A DNA stretch of 64,000 nucleotides from Natronomonas pharaonis DSM 2160 (GCF_000026045.1 NC_007426.1:620001-684000); one strand, 5' to 3'; shown: positions 50,876-59,704, counted from the first letter of the stretch. Notes: generated from the letters alone by a model not told the origin. A program made the numbers and translations.

Positions 50876-51649
50876 ATGACCGCTGCAGACACCGAGACAG
50901 GGACCGACGCTGACCCGCCGCGCGCCGCCGTTATCGGCGGTGGTGTCGCCGGCCTGACCGCTGCGACCTTCCTTGCCCGTGCGGGACTCGATACCGTCGT
51001 TATCGACCACGGCGAGTCGATTCTCCGCCGGAACGCCCACCTTGAGAACGTGCCCGGCTTTCCGGCCGGGGTCAACTCCCGGCTCTTTTTGGACCTGCTG
51101 GAACGGCAGGCCGAGCGCAACGGCTGTCTCTTCGAACAGGGGTTCGTGACCGCCGTAGAGCCGGGCGACGATGGGTTTCGGCTCCGCATCGAAGCCGACA
51201 CGGAGTTCGACCTCGCGGCCGACTACGTCATCGCCGCTTCATGGGCCGACACGGCGTATCTGGAACCACTGGAGGCAGTCGGGCTCACCGAGCGCGGCTC
51301 GAAGACGTACGTCGATACCGATGACGACGGCCGAACCGACCTAGATGGACTCTACGCCGCTGGCCGAACCGCCGGGGCGGCACACCAGACCGTCGTCTGT
51401 GCAGGCGATGGGGCTGATGTCGCGCTGACACTCGTTCACGACTCCGACGTGCCGTTCTATCACGACTGGGTCGCGCCGGACGGATACTTTACCGACCGCG
51501 GGCGGGAGGTCCCGCCCGGCTGTGAGGAAATCGACGAGGCCGAACGCCGCCGCCGCGAGCGGGAGTCGATGGAGGTGATGGCCGAGGCGTTCGCCGAAGC
51601 CCACCCCGACGAGCCGACGATGCACCCGAGCGCCGCCGACGACGAGTAG
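50876..51649 (+). CDS. Truncated thioredoxin-reductase-like flavoprotein
   Basis: 257 residues. The FAD-binding half is intact (AVIGGGVAGLTAATFLARAGLDTVVID, ENVPGFPAGV) and the second FAD motif DLDGLYAAGRTAGAAHQTVVCAGDG follows. The whole NADPH domain with the redox CxxC is absent: the chain passes from VIAASWADTAYLEP straight to the second FAD motif. It may be a flavoprotein without disulfide chemistry. It is divergent from arsA and lies next to the PhoU-like gene. Confidence 0.82.
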   Translation: MTAADTETGTDADPPRAAVIGGGVAGLTAATFLARAGLDTVVIDHGESILRRNAHLENVPGFPAGVNSRLFLDLLERQAERNGCLFEQGFVTAVEPGDDGFRLRIEADTEFDLAADYVIAASWADTAYLEPLEAVGLTERGSKTYVDTDDDGRTDLDGLYAAGRTAGAAHQTVVCAGDGADVALTLVHDSDVPFYHDWVAPDGYFTDRGREVPPGCEEIDEAERRRRERESMEVMAEAFAEAHPDEPTMHPSAADDE

Positions 51650-51655
51650 GGGCCG

Positions 51656-52690
51656 CTATTTTATCGTGACGTGGTCGCTTTCCTCGTTGAGCGCGAGGTT
51701 CGTCGCGATTTCGGCGTTCCGAACCGCATACTGGGCGGTCTGGCCGAGGCTGACAAGCACCTCACGGACCCGAAGGAGGTCCTCGTTGGGCATCTCGTCG
51801 AGGTCGTCGAGGATTTCGACCTCGCGGTTCCGGATGTCGGCGAAGGCATCCCGCGTTTCGATAGCGAGGTCGTAGTCGCGGGTCACCGCGGCCTGGACGC
51901 CGAGTTCCGTAATCTCGTTGACGTCGTCGGTGAACTCCCGGATGCGACGCATCGTCTTCTGGTCGACGTTGAGGGTGTGGCCCTCGGTTTCGAGGACGAT
52001 TTCGGCGATATCCTCGGCGTTGTCGGCCGTCAGTTCGAGATTCTTCGCGATGGAACGGTAGCCGATAAGCGGGAAGCCGGAGCTCAGCCCGACTGCCCGG
52101 GCGAGGTTCGGGTTCTGGTAGGCGGTGAAGATGAGCCGCAAGAGGAGAACGAATATCTTGTTGGCCTGTCGCTCCCGGTTGAGCGCCCGCTGTGCGAGGT
52201 CGGGGTTCCCGTGGGCGAGGGCTTTGACTCCCTCGTTCCGCATCGTCGAGCCGGTCGATTCCAGCCGTTCGAGGAGGTTATCCAGTGTGAAGTCCTCCGG
52301 GTCGACCGAACAGCGGATGGCGATGCGCTCCGGCGTCTCCTCGATGACGCCCAGCCCCATCAGTTGCGTTTCGGCGTTGTAGACGGCGTTAATCTGTGCC
52401 GAATCGAGGGTGCCGCCCTCCTCGACTTCGACGTGAATGATGCGGCGGCCGAGCACGTACTGTGCGACGATGGCTCGCTCTACCGCGTCGGCATCGAGGC
52501 TCTGGGCGTGAATGACCGCCTCGCTTTCCTCCTGCTGGACCGACTCGGGCATGACCGTCAGCGTTCCCTTGCTGCCCATCCGGAGCGACACCTCGTCGCC
52601 TTTCTCGACGTTCTGTTCGCTCGCCCATTCGGCGGGCAGGGTCATCGCCAGCGTCGACGGCCCCAGTCGCTGTACCTTGCGTGTCTCCAT
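51656..52690 (-). CDS. phoU: PhoU-like phosphate uptake regulator with AbrB domain
   Basis: 344 residues. The N-terminus is a SpoVT/AbrB-type DNA-binding swapped hairpin (METRKVQRLGPSTLAMTLPAEWASEQNVEKGDEV), followed by a linker and two PhoU helical bundles (about 130-340: DNAEDIAEIVLETEGHTL, MPNEDLLRVREVLVSLG). Haloarchaeal proteins of this type probably control phosphate transport genes; two PiT-like genes occur in the window but not beside it. ATG 52690 is used; ATG 52696, two codons earlier, fits the TATA-like box near 52722 slightly better. Confidence 0.9.
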   Translation of the reverse strand: METRKVQRLGPSTLAMTLPAEWASEQNVEKGDEVSLRMGSKGTLTVMPESVQQEESEAVIHAQSLDADAVERAIVAQYVLGRRIIHVEVEEGGTLDSAQINAVYNAETQLMGLGVIEETPERIAIRCSVDPEDFTLDNLLERLESTGSTMRNEGVKALAHGNPDLAQRALNRERQANKIFVLLLRLIFTAYQNPNLARAVGLSSGFPLIGYRSIAKNLELTADNAEDIAEIVLETEGHTLNVDQKTMRRIREFTDDVNEITELGVQAAVTRDYDLAIETRDAFADIRNREVEILDDLDEMPNEDLLRVREVLVSLGQTAQYAVRNAEIATNLALNEESDHVTIK

Positions 52691-52819
52691 ACGCATTCTG
52701 TCGTTCCCAGCCACCTTAATATTCACTAAATACGAGACAACACTGGACGCAGTAGTAATATTGGTACTCGATAACAAATGTGTTCATAAGCGTGGCCGCT
52801 GGAGCACCGCCCGCCGCCG

Positions 52820-53848
52820 TCAGTCGTCGCCGGCGGCCTCGCCGGCTCCCGGATGCCCTTCGTGAGTAGTCGCCGCTTCCTTGAGCTTCTCGGAGACAGC
52901 CGGCACGTCGGCCTCGGTGACCGGCCCCTCGCTTTCGATGTCGTCGAGGCTCCGCGGGAACGCCCGCAGGTCGTAGTGGTTGCCGATGCCACAGCGGGCT
53001 CCTTCACCCATTGCGACCGGAATCTGATTGTGCCCCGGCGTTACGTCGCCGACCGCGTAGACGCCGTCGACGTTCGTGCGGCCGTGGTCGTCGACGCCGA
53101 TAGTACCGTCGTCGTTCAACTCGACGCCGAGAGATTCGGCGAGGTCCGTGTTGTACTCCGAGCCGTACATCGGGAAGCCCCCCCGGTATTCGCGAACGGT
53201 TCCGTCTTCAAACTCGAACGCCGAGAGCCAGCCGTCGTCGTCCTTTTCAAGACCGGTGATGTCCTCGTGGACAACTTCGACCGGGTGGTTCCGGAGCTGT
53301 GTGTCGGTTTCGTCGGACCACTCCGGGTCCTCGCCGCGAGTGAGCAGGTCGACATCGGGCGTAAAGTTCAGCATAATCATCGCCACGTGGGCGGCTGACT
53401 CGCTGGTCCCCATCACGTAGACCGGCTCGTCGACGAACATGTAGGCGTCACAGTGGAGACAGTAGTGGAGGCCCTTGCCCGTCCGCGGCAACGGCGGGTC
53501 GGGCCGCTTATCCGAGAAGCCGGTTGCCAACACGACGTGTTCCGTCGTCACTTCGGTGTCGCCGGCGGTTACCGCGAATCCCTCGTCGGTCGACTGGATG
53601 TCGGTTACGGTACCGCGGTGATAATCCGCGCCGTACTCCTGTATCTGTTCTGTGGCCCTCGATAGGAGTTCGTTGCCGGAGGTATCCTCAGTGATTCCGA
53701 TGACGTTGTGTGTATCGAGCATCATCGCCGCGCGGCCGCCGCCGCGGTTGATAACAGCGGTGTCGTGGCCGAGCCGTGTCGTATACAGCGCAGTCGTCAA
53801 ACCCGCGGGACCGCCGCCAACGACGGTCACCTCGTAGTGGTCTGTCAT
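52820..53848 (-). CDS. trxB: Thioredoxin-reductase-like NAD(P)/FAD oxidoreductase
   Basis: 342 residues with complete two-domain architecture. Seen: FAD loop VVGGGPAGLTTALYTTRLG (9-27), the redox-active CLHC (Cys130, Cys133), a second nucleotide loop (VYVMGTSESAAHVAM) and the terminal FAD motif GVYAVGDVTPGHNQIPVAMGEG. It could reduce the thioredoxin at 18723. Some haloarchaeal members are NAD(P)H-independent; the second nucleotide loop lacks the canonical GxGxxA pattern, so the reductant is uncertain. Confidence 0.88.
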   Translation of the reverse strand: MTDHYEVTVVGGGPAGLTTALYTTRLGHDTAVINRGGGRAAMMLDTHNVIGITEDTSGNELLSRATEQIQEYGADYHRGTVTDIQSTDEGFAVTAGDTEVTTEHVVLATGFSDKRPDPPLPRTGKGLHYCLHCDAYMFVDEPVYVMGTSESAAHVAMIMLNFTPDVDLLTRGEDPEWSDETDTQLRNHPVEVVHEDITGLEKDDDGWLSAFEFEDGTVREYRGGFPMYGSEYNTDLAESLGVELNDDGTIGVDDHGRTNVDGVYAVGDVTPGHNQIPVAMGEGARCGIGNHYDLRAFPRSLDDIESEGPVTEADVPAVSEKLKEAATTHEGHPGAGEAAGDD

Positions 53849-54016
53849 CTGCCGTATCGTAGGCCCGCCAGCGGCTTAACTCTCCGGCTGCTGTGTATAC
53901 GACGCACGGACGAGCACAGGCCGCTCGCGTCGTTGTCTGCCTGTGGTATTGCGTCTCATTCTGAAGGACAGGTGATATATGTGGGGAGCACCTATGTCCA
54001 TCCGGACCACTCGCGT

Positions 54017-54034
54017 CAGGGGGCTTGCCCCCTG
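54017..54034 (+). repeat. Hairpin in the 5' region of the DUF7110-like gene
   Basis: CAGGGGG-CTTG-CCCCCTG is a perfect 7-base stem with a 4-base loop, ending 15 bases before the ATG at 54050. It may be an mRNA leader structure that hides or presents the start region. The shared CTTG loop with the hairpin at 35026 suggests a possible common origin. Confidence 0.5.
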
Positions 54035-54049
54035 TGGGACAGGGATACC

Positions 54050-54682
54050 ATGACCAGTCGTGTTTACAGACTCCACTCAACGCTGGAACTGCAACTCGAA
54101 GACGTTCACGAATTTTTCGACGGGTATGACCTACCCGTCGAAATCGAGGACGTCGATGTAACGAGACGAAACAATACGCTCATTGTCAGCGCAATCGCGG
54201 CCGAAGACAATATCTCCAAGTACACACCGACCGCACAGCTGAAAGCGAGCGTCACCGAAAACCGGCTCTACGAGACCGAGGACGGCTGGCAGGAGACGCC
54301 GCCGGAGGACCACGAGAGCGGCTCGACCGGTTCCGATGACGGCCCGCAGTGGGGCAACTTCAGCGACGGCGCACAGGTACAGGAAGAGGAAGTCGAGGTC
54401 AACTCGAAGCTCGTCGAGTACGCCTGCTTCAAGGGCGACCGCGAAACCGTGCTGCAGAACACCGCGCTGCAGTATCCGATGTTCGAAGTGCTGTGTGACC
54501 TCGCGAAATACGCCGACAGTGGGACGCTAACAGCTATCGCGACAGTCGACGGAGAACTCGAAGCCGTCCGCATCGTTGACGGCGAACAGCGAGAAGCAAG
54601 CATCGAAGTCGTCGAAGACCCACGGGAACGGGACTCCGAAAACGCCGTCAACTGGCGCGACAACGAGTTTATCTCCGGCTAA
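54050..54682 (+). CDS. Conserved haloarchaeal protein (DUF7110-like)
   Basis: 210 residues, acidic. The N-terminus TSRVYRLHSTLELQLEDVHEFFD and the central ISKYTPTAQLKASVTENRLYE, then LVEYACFKGDRETVLQNTALQYPMFEVLCDLAKYA, are those of a haloarchaeal family of unknown role, recalled as DUF7110. No membrane segment or catalytic motif. The start at 54050 is preceded by a stable hairpin, and a TATA-like GATATATG near 53972-53979 suggests a leader of about 50 bases. Confidence 0.78.
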   Translation: MTSRVYRLHSTLELQLEDVHEFFDGYDLPVEIEDVDVTRRNNTLIVSAIAAEDNISKYTPTAQLKASVTENRLYETEDGWQETPPEDHESGSTGSDDGPQWGNFSDGAQVQEEEVEVNSKLVEYACFKGDRETVLQNTALQYPMFEVLCDLAKYADSGTLTAIATVDGELEAVRIVDGEQREASIEVVEDPRERDSENAVNWRDNEFISG

Positions 54683-55275
54683 AGCGGTACGTCTACTTCC
54701 ATCCCCTCGATGGCGTCCTCGAGCCCGTCATCGGTCGTCCCCGCTGTGTGTGACGACTCGAGGTCGGCATCGACGAGGATATCTTCGAACCTGTCCCGAT
54801 AGCGGTCGCTTTCGTTCCGCCGCCTCGCCTGCGCCGCGAGCGCCCGGACACACCGGCGGAGCCGCTCTGTGTCGACTTCAGCCTCGTCGGCGAGGGCTGC
54901 AATTGCGGTGTCGTCCTCGACGGCTTCGGCAACGGTGTCGAGCGGTACCGGAATATCGGTGTCCGCATCGCGAACCAACCGAAGGTCGAGTCGGGCATCG
55001 ACGACCGTCGCTTCCGGAACCGAAAGTTCCGCAGCGAGCTCGCCGTCGTCGGCCCCTTGGTAGAACCCCTCGACAAGCGCCGCAAGTTCCGTATCCGAGA
55101 GGCCTGTCGAGAAGGCCGACTCCTCGCGGCAGTCTGCGACAACCGCCGCAAGCCGTTCGGCAACATCGCCGTCCGGTTCGAGCGTTCCGGGCGTCTCGGT
55201 CTGCGTTTCGGTCACCGTGTCGGTGCCGGTCGCTTCCACGAAGATGTCCCGGAGTGATTCGGTCTTCTCGTCCAT
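54679..55275 (-). CDS. Conditioned-medium-induced protein 4-like protein
   Basis: 198 residues, strongly acidic: MDEKTESLRDIFVEATGTDTVTETQTETPGTL at the N-terminus, then a helical core with a helix-turn-helix-like part (DDGELAAELSVPEATVVDARLDLRLVRD). It resembles the haloarchaeal proteins annotated as conditioned medium-induced protein 4, induced late in growth; that name is from memory. The HTH-like region hints at regulation. ATG 55275 is preferred to 55353. Confidence 0.72.
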   Translation of the reverse strand: MDEKTESLRDIFVEATGTDTVTETQTETPGTLEPDGDVAERLAAVVADCREESAFSTGLSDTELAALVEGFYQGADDGELAAELSVPEATVVDARLDLRLVRDADTDIPVPLDTVAEAVEDDTAIAALADEAEVDTERLRRCVRALAAQARRRNESDRYRDRFEDILVDADLESSHTAGTTDDGLEDAIEGMEVDVPL

Positions 55276-55323
55276 TCGTTCGGACGAAGCGGCCGCACGA
55301 CGAAAAGCGTTCGCCGGGAGCCG

Positions 55324-55353
55324 GTAAACCGATACAAACAAGCCGGTTGACAA
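55324..55353 (+). promoter_or_regulatory. BirA-like biotin operator before bioY
   Basis: Half-sites GTAAACC (55324-55330) and GGTTGACAA (55345-55353) are separated by 14 bases. Compared with the bacterial BirA consensus TTGTAAACC-N(14-16)-GGTTTACAA, the full 18 half-site positions match at 15. The TATA-like segment (ATACAAAC, 55332-55339) lies between the half-sites, so binding would block the basal factors. The site is 14 bases before the bioY ATG. Confidence 0.6.
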
Positions 55354-55366
55354 ATATTACCGGCGT

Positions 55367-55951
55367 ATGACAGACACCTCGACTGCCGATGTCGACCTCG
55401 TCGGCGAGGAGATGGCGCTGAACGTCGCGCGAACGGCGCTTTTCGCCGCGCTCATGGGTGCGTTCGCGTACGTCTCTTTCCCGTATCCGCTCTCGCCGGC
55501 CCCCGTCACGCTGCAGGTGCTCGGTGTTTTCCTAGCTGGGCTCTTGCTCGGCCCGCTGTGGGGTGGCGCTGCGATGGTTGTCTACCTGCTTGCGGGAGTC
55601 CTCGGCGCGCCTGTCTTCTCCGCTGGAGAGGCGGGCATCGGCGTTATTCTTGGCCCTCAAGGCGGCTACCTGCTTTCGTACCCGTTCGCCGCCGCTATCG
55701 TGGGCGGTATCGTCCACCGCGGAACCGATATCAAGCCGCTGGAGACCGTCTCTGCCGCATTGATGATTGCGGCGATGATACTCTCGACGGTCGTCATTTA
55801 TGCCTTCGGTATCCCCTTCATGTGGTGGAACCTCGAAATGACGCTTCTGAATGCCGTTATCGCCGGCGGTGTCGTCTTCATTCCTGCTGAGGCCGCGAAG
55901 ATGGCCGCCGCAATCGGCATCGTCCGTAGCGACGCCATCCGGGCTGAATGA
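55367..55951 (+). CDS. bioY: BioY, biotin-specific S component of an ECF transporter
   Basis: 194 residues with six membrane helices. Family patterns: PYPLSPAPVTLQVLGVFLAGLLLGPLWG near the N-terminus, the VFSAGEAGIGVILGPQGGYLLSYPFAA segment forming the biotin site and FGIPFMWW. BioY binds biotin and couples to BioM and BioN encoded next. A BirA-like operator overlaps the promoter. Its stop overlaps the bioM ATG (ATGA). Confidence 0.95.
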   Translation: MTDTSTADVDLVGEEMALNVARTALFAALMGAFAYVSFPYPLSPAPVTLQVLGVFLAGLLLGPLWGGAAMVVYLLAGVLGAPVFSAGEAGIGVILGPQGGYLLSYPFAAAIVGGIVHRGTDIKPLETVSAALMIAAMILSTVVIYAFGIPFMWWNLEMTLLNAVIAGGVVFIPAEAAKMAAAIGIVRSDAIRAE

Positions 55952-56646
55952 TATCCGTCTCCGACCTCGTCTACCGGTACGACGGAACGACGGCGGTCGA
56001 CGGCGTCTCGTTGCAAATCGAGGACGGTGAGTTCGTCGTCATCGCCGGCGCGAACGGCTCCGGAAAGACGACGCTGGTGCGCCATTTCAACGGGCTCTAC
56101 GAGCCCGACAGCGGTGAGGTCCGTGTCGACGGCCAGCCGGTCGCGGAGAACCCAGTCGCGGCGCGAACCGCCGTCGGCATGGTTTTTCAGAATCCGCGGG
56201 ACTGTTTTGTCGCCGCGACAGTCGGTGCCGATGTCGCTTTCGGCCCCGAGAATTTGGGGCTGTCTCACGAGGACATCGACGCCCGCATCGAGCGTGCGCT
56301 TGCGGCAGTCGGAATGGCCGACGCCCGTGAGGTCCGTATCGATACGCTCTCGGGGGGCCAACAGGCCCGCGTTGCCATCGCGGGCGCGCTCGCGATGGAG
56401 CCATCACATCTCGTGCTTGACGAGCCCTTTGCTGGCCTCGATTGGCCCGCTCGAACCGGTGTTCTCGACCGGCTTGAAGCGCTCTCGGCCGACGGCACGA
56501 GCGTCATCGTCGTCACCCACGACCTTCGGGACCTGATGGACCGTACCGACCGAATCGTCGCTCTCGCCGACGGTGAAATCGTCCTCGATGGTCCGCCGTC
56601 GGCGGTGGCCGAGGAGCTTCCCAACGTCGACGTTCGACCGTGCTGA
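55948..56646 (+). CDS. bioM: BioM, ATPase of the biotin ECF transporter
   Basis: 232-residue ABC ATPase. Seen: Walker A GANGSGKTT, Q-loop GMVFQNP, signature LSGGQQAR, Walker B LVLDEPFAGLD and the switch His in VVTHD. One ATPase serves the module here, so it probably works as a homodimer with BioN and BioY. Overlaps bioY by four bases and bioN by seven, a compact operon. Confidence 0.95.
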   Translation: MISVSDLVYRYDGTTAVDGVSLQIEDGEFVVIAGANGSGKTTLVRHFNGLYEPDSGEVRVDGQPVAENPVAARTAVGMVFQNPRDCFVAATVGADVAFGPENLGLSHEDIDARIERALAAVGMADAREVRIDTLSGGQQARVAIAGALAMEPSHLVLDEPFAGLDWPARTGVLDRLEALSADGTSVIVVTHDLRDLMDRTDRIVALADGEIVLDGPPSAVAEELPNVDVRPC

Positions 56647-57353
56647 GCTACGTTCCGGGTGATTCGCCGGCCCACCGGCTCGACCCGCGCTCGAAGCTTG
56701 CGGTCCAACTGTCCTTTGCGGCGCTTGCGTTCGCGTACACGACACCCACGGGGCTTGCTGTGCTCACCGTCTTCGTGGTCGTGCTGCTCAGACTGGCGGC
56801 AACCCCCGTTGTCGACGCGCTGCGAGCCTACAGCTTCGTCTTCGTGTTCCTTCTCATCGCCCCGCTGCTGGAGGGGTTGACGTGGGGGTCCCCGTGGTTC
56901 GTCGTCGCCGACGCCGTTCCCTCTGCGCTGGCCGGCTACCGGGTGCTGCTGGTGTTGCTCGTCGCTGCCGCGTACGTCCGGACGACGCCGGTGCGCGAAT
57001 CGCGGGCGGCCGTCCAGTGGGCCATCCCCGGCCGGGTCGGCCAGTTCCTCGGGATGAGCGTCTCGTTCGTCTTTCGCTTCTTACCGGTGTTACGTGCCGA
57101 CATCGGGCGGATTCGGGATGCCCACCGGGCACGCCTCGGGACCGAACGACCCATCCCTGACCGGATGCGGCTCATCGCCGTCGCGTCGTTCAATCGCGCC
57201 TTCGAACGCGCAGACCGGCTCGCCCTCGCGTTGCGTGCCCGTTGCTTCTCGTGGAACCCGACTGTGCCACAACTGCGCTTTGGGACCGGTGACCTATTTG
57301 CGGTTATTGTTGCTGTGTCGTTCTCCGCTGCTGCTTTACACTCTATGCTTTAA
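56640..57353 (+). CDS. bioN: BioN, EcfT transmembrane coupling protein
   Basis: 237 residues. Typical EcfT layout: a short N-terminus with SPAHRLDPRSKL, four to five membrane helices, and a long cytoplasmic helical region bearing two coupling motifs (DAHRARLG and ALRARCF, forms of the A-R-G motif) that contact the ATPase. Start GTG 56640 overlaps bioM by seven bases. Last gene of the biotin operon. Confidence 0.92.
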   Translation: MLSYVPGDSPAHRLDPRSKLAVQLSFAALAFAYTTPTGLAVLTVFVVVLLRLAATPVVDALRAYSFVFVFLLIAPLLEGLTWGSPWFVVADAVPSALAGYRVLLVLLVAAAYVRTTPVRESRAAVQWAIPGRVGQFLGMSVSFVFRFLPVLRADIGRIRDAHRARLGTERPIPDRMRLIAVASFNRAFERADRLALALRARCFSWNPTVPQLRFGTGDLFAVIVAVSFSAAALHSML

Positions 57354-57443
57354 TCTGGGAAGTGCTGACAATTTTTGCTCAACTCCGGGGCTACGTGGCG
57401 CCGTGTAACAAAACTTAAGCGGGTCCACGCCTCGGTACACCGT

Positions 57444-59663
57444 ATGCTACCGGCGTTTCCGCTACAGGCAAACGAGGAAGTCACCCGCCAGACCTTCTGG
57501 CTGATCTCGAACTACGAGAAGGTCCTGTTTTACTTCCTTGCGACCCTCACCGTTGCGGTGTTCGTCTACGGGACGTACCAGCGGTTCGCCCGCTATGCCG
57601 ACGGCGAAGACGACTGGTTCGACCGTCTCGACAACCTCTCCGGACGCATCGCTTCGGCGGCGAAGATAGCCGCCTCGAACGAAAAGCAATTCAACCGTGA
57701 CCTGGTCGGCGGCCTGATGCACGCGTTCATCCTCTGGGGCTTTTTGACGCTGCTTATCGCGACGACCATCCTCTTTATCGATGAGTGGTATCGCGTCTTC
57801 ACCATCGCCCTCGGCGAGCGGCAGTCCTTCTGGGTCGGTGACTTCTATCTGTCCTACCAGCTCGTGACCGACGCGCTCGGGCTGCTGTTCGTCGTCGGTC
57901 TCGGCATCGCTCTGTGGCGACGCTACGTCGTCCGAACCGAGCGCCTGTGGGGCAAGCACACGAACTGGGAGGACGCCTTCCTCGTGTGGTCGCTGTTCCT
58001 CATCGGCATCGGCGGCTTCCTGCTCGAAGGGCTCCGCATTGTCGGCGCAAGCGAGCCCATCACGGCCGTTGAGCCGGTGAGCTTCGTCGGCACGGCAACC
58101 GCGCTTGGCCTCGCCGGCATCGGCGTCAACGAGTCGATAGCCGCCGCGGTCTACCCCGTCGCGTGGTGGTCTCATGCCCTGCTTTCGTTCCTCTTCATCG
58201 CCGCTATCCCGTACGCCAAGCCGTTCCACATGCTCTCGTCGTTCGCGAACGTCGTCACTCGCGACGAGAAGGCCGGCGCACGGCTGCCGGGCGTCCCCTC
58301 CGACCTTGACGCCACCAACGCCGAATCCATCGACGACTTCTCCTGGAAGGAGATGCTTGACCAGGACGCCTGTACGAAGTGTGGACGCTGTTCGTCGGTT
58401 TGTCCGGCGAAGGCGTCCGGACGGCCGCTCGACCCCCGTGACGTCATCCTCGACCTCAAGGAATACCGTCGCTCGCTTGAGACGGACGACGACGCCGAGA
58501 CGATGGACATCGTCGCCGACGGCGGCGAATCGGTCATCGACGCCGAGACGATGGAGTCTTGTATGTCCTGTATGGCCTGCATGGACGCCTGTCCGGTCGA
58601 AATCGAGCACCTCAAGAGCTTCACGCGGATGAACCGCCAGCTCGCAGACCAAGGTGATATCCAGCCGAGTATGCAGGAAGTCTTCCAGAACGTCATGACG
58701 AAGGGCAACACCTTCGGCGACTCGCCGGGTGCCCGCGGCGACTGGACCGAGGAGCTTGACTTCGAGGTAACTGACGCCCGAGATACAGACGTTGAATACC
58801 TCTGGTACGTCGGTGACTACCCCTCCTACGACGACCGCAACAAGAAGGTCGCCCGCTCGCTGGCAAAAATCTTCGAACACGCTGACGCCGAGGTCGGCAT
58901 CCTCTACGACGAGGAGGTCTACGACGGCAACGACATCCGACGCGTCGGCGAGGAGTTCCTCTACGTCGAGCAGGCCGGTACGCTCATCGACTCCTTCGAG
59001 GACTGTGCGTTCGAGAAAATCGTCTGTACGGACCCCCACTCCTACAACACGTTCAAAAACGAGTACCCCGAGGTCGACTTCGAGGAGTTCGCCGACGACC
59101 CCATGATGGAGTTCGACATCGAGGGCTACTGGAACGAAAGCGGCGATATCGAGGTCCAGCACTGGACGCAGACGGTCGAAGAGCTCGTCGAGACCGGCGC
59201 GGTCGCGCTTGATGGCACCGAACTCGACTACACGGTCACCTACCACGACCCGTGTCACCTCGGCCGATACAACGACGAGTACGAGGCGCCGCGTGAACTC
59301 GTCCGCGCCACGGGCTGTGACCTCCATGAGATGCCCCGCAACCGTGACAACAGCTTCTGCTGCGGTGGCGGCGGTGGCGGCCTCTGGATGGAACTCGAAG
59401 AAGAAGAAAAGCCAAGCGAGGAACGGCTCCGCGAGGCCCTCGAAGACACCGAGGCCGGCAGTGCTGTCGAGAAGTTCGTCGTCGCTTGCCCGATGTGCAT
59501 GACGATGTACGAAGACGGCCGCAAGACCGGCGGCTTCGAGGACGACATCGAAATCGTCGACATCGCTGAACTCATCGTCGAGGCGCTGGACGCCAAGAAC
59601 GCGACGATTACGGCTTCGGCTGACGCTGACGCCGGTACCGGCGCCGCACCGGCCGACGACTGA
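57444..59663 (+). CDS. etfD: EtfD-like membrane Fe-S oxidoreductase (NarI/GlpC/CCG)
   Basis: 739 residues. Order: N-terminal NarI-like membrane domain with about five to six helices (25-270), two [4Fe-4S] motifs (Cys310/313/316/320 and Cys373/376/379/383), then two CCG-type modules. The second module is complete (DPCHLGRY, SFCCGGGGG, ACPMC) but the first has lost its cysteines (VGDYPSYD, EEVYDGND, TDPHSYN). The architecture is that of EtfD, which passes electrons from electron-transfer flavoprotein to menaquinone. A TATA-like AACTTAAG lies at leaderless distance from ATG 57444. Confidence 0.88.
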   Translation: MLPAFPLQANEEVTRQTFWLISNYEKVLFYFLATLTVAVFVYGTYQRFARYADGEDDWFDRLDNLSGRIASAAKIAASNEKQFNRDLVGGLMHAFILWGFLTLLIATTILFIDEWYRVFTIALGERQSFWVGDFYLSYQLVTDALGLLFVVGLGIALWRRYVVRTERLWGKHTNWEDAFLVWSLFLIGIGGFLLEGLRIVGASEPITAVEPVSFVGTATALGLAGIGVNESIAAAVYPVAWWSHALLSFLFIAAIPYAKPFHMLSSFANVVTRDEKAGARLPGVPSDLDATNAESIDDFSWKEMLDQDACTKCGRCSSVCPAKASGRPLDPRDVILDLKEYRRSLETDDDAETMDIVADGGESVIDAETMESCMSCMACMDACPVEIEHLKSFTRMNRQLADQGDIQPSMQEVFQNVMTKGNTFGDSPGARGDWTEELDFEVTDARDTDVEYLWYVGDYPSYDDRNKKVARSLAKIFEHADAEVGILYDEEVYDGNDIRRVGEEFLYVEQAGTLIDSFEDCAFEKIVCTDPHSYNTFKNEYPEVDFEEFADDPMMEFDIEGYWNESGDIEVQHWTQTVEELVETGAVALDGTELDYTVTYHDPCHLGRYNDEYEAPRELVRATGCDLHEMPRNRDNSFCCGGGGGGLWMELEEEEKPSEERLREALEDTEAGSAVEKFVVACPMCMTMYEDGRKTGGFEDDIEIVDIAELIVEALDAKNATITASADADAGTGAAPADD

Positions 59664-59695
59664 CGCCGTCGCTTCCGTCTCTTTCCCCCCGGACG

Positions 59696-59704
59696 TTTAT
59701 ATAC
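59696..59704 (+). promoter_or_regulatory. TATA box of candidate small RNA 2
   Basis: TTTATATAC lies 32 bases after the etfD stop, with no sense gene behind it. It is 22 bases before TGCGCTGAG, the identical arrangement to the box at 22177-22185. Confidence 0.65.

Noticed and set aside
57462-59327. 621-codon open frame antisense to etfD
   Set aside because: The sense frame has clear Fe-S motifs and membrane helices; the antisense frame has no domain and mirrors the codon bias.
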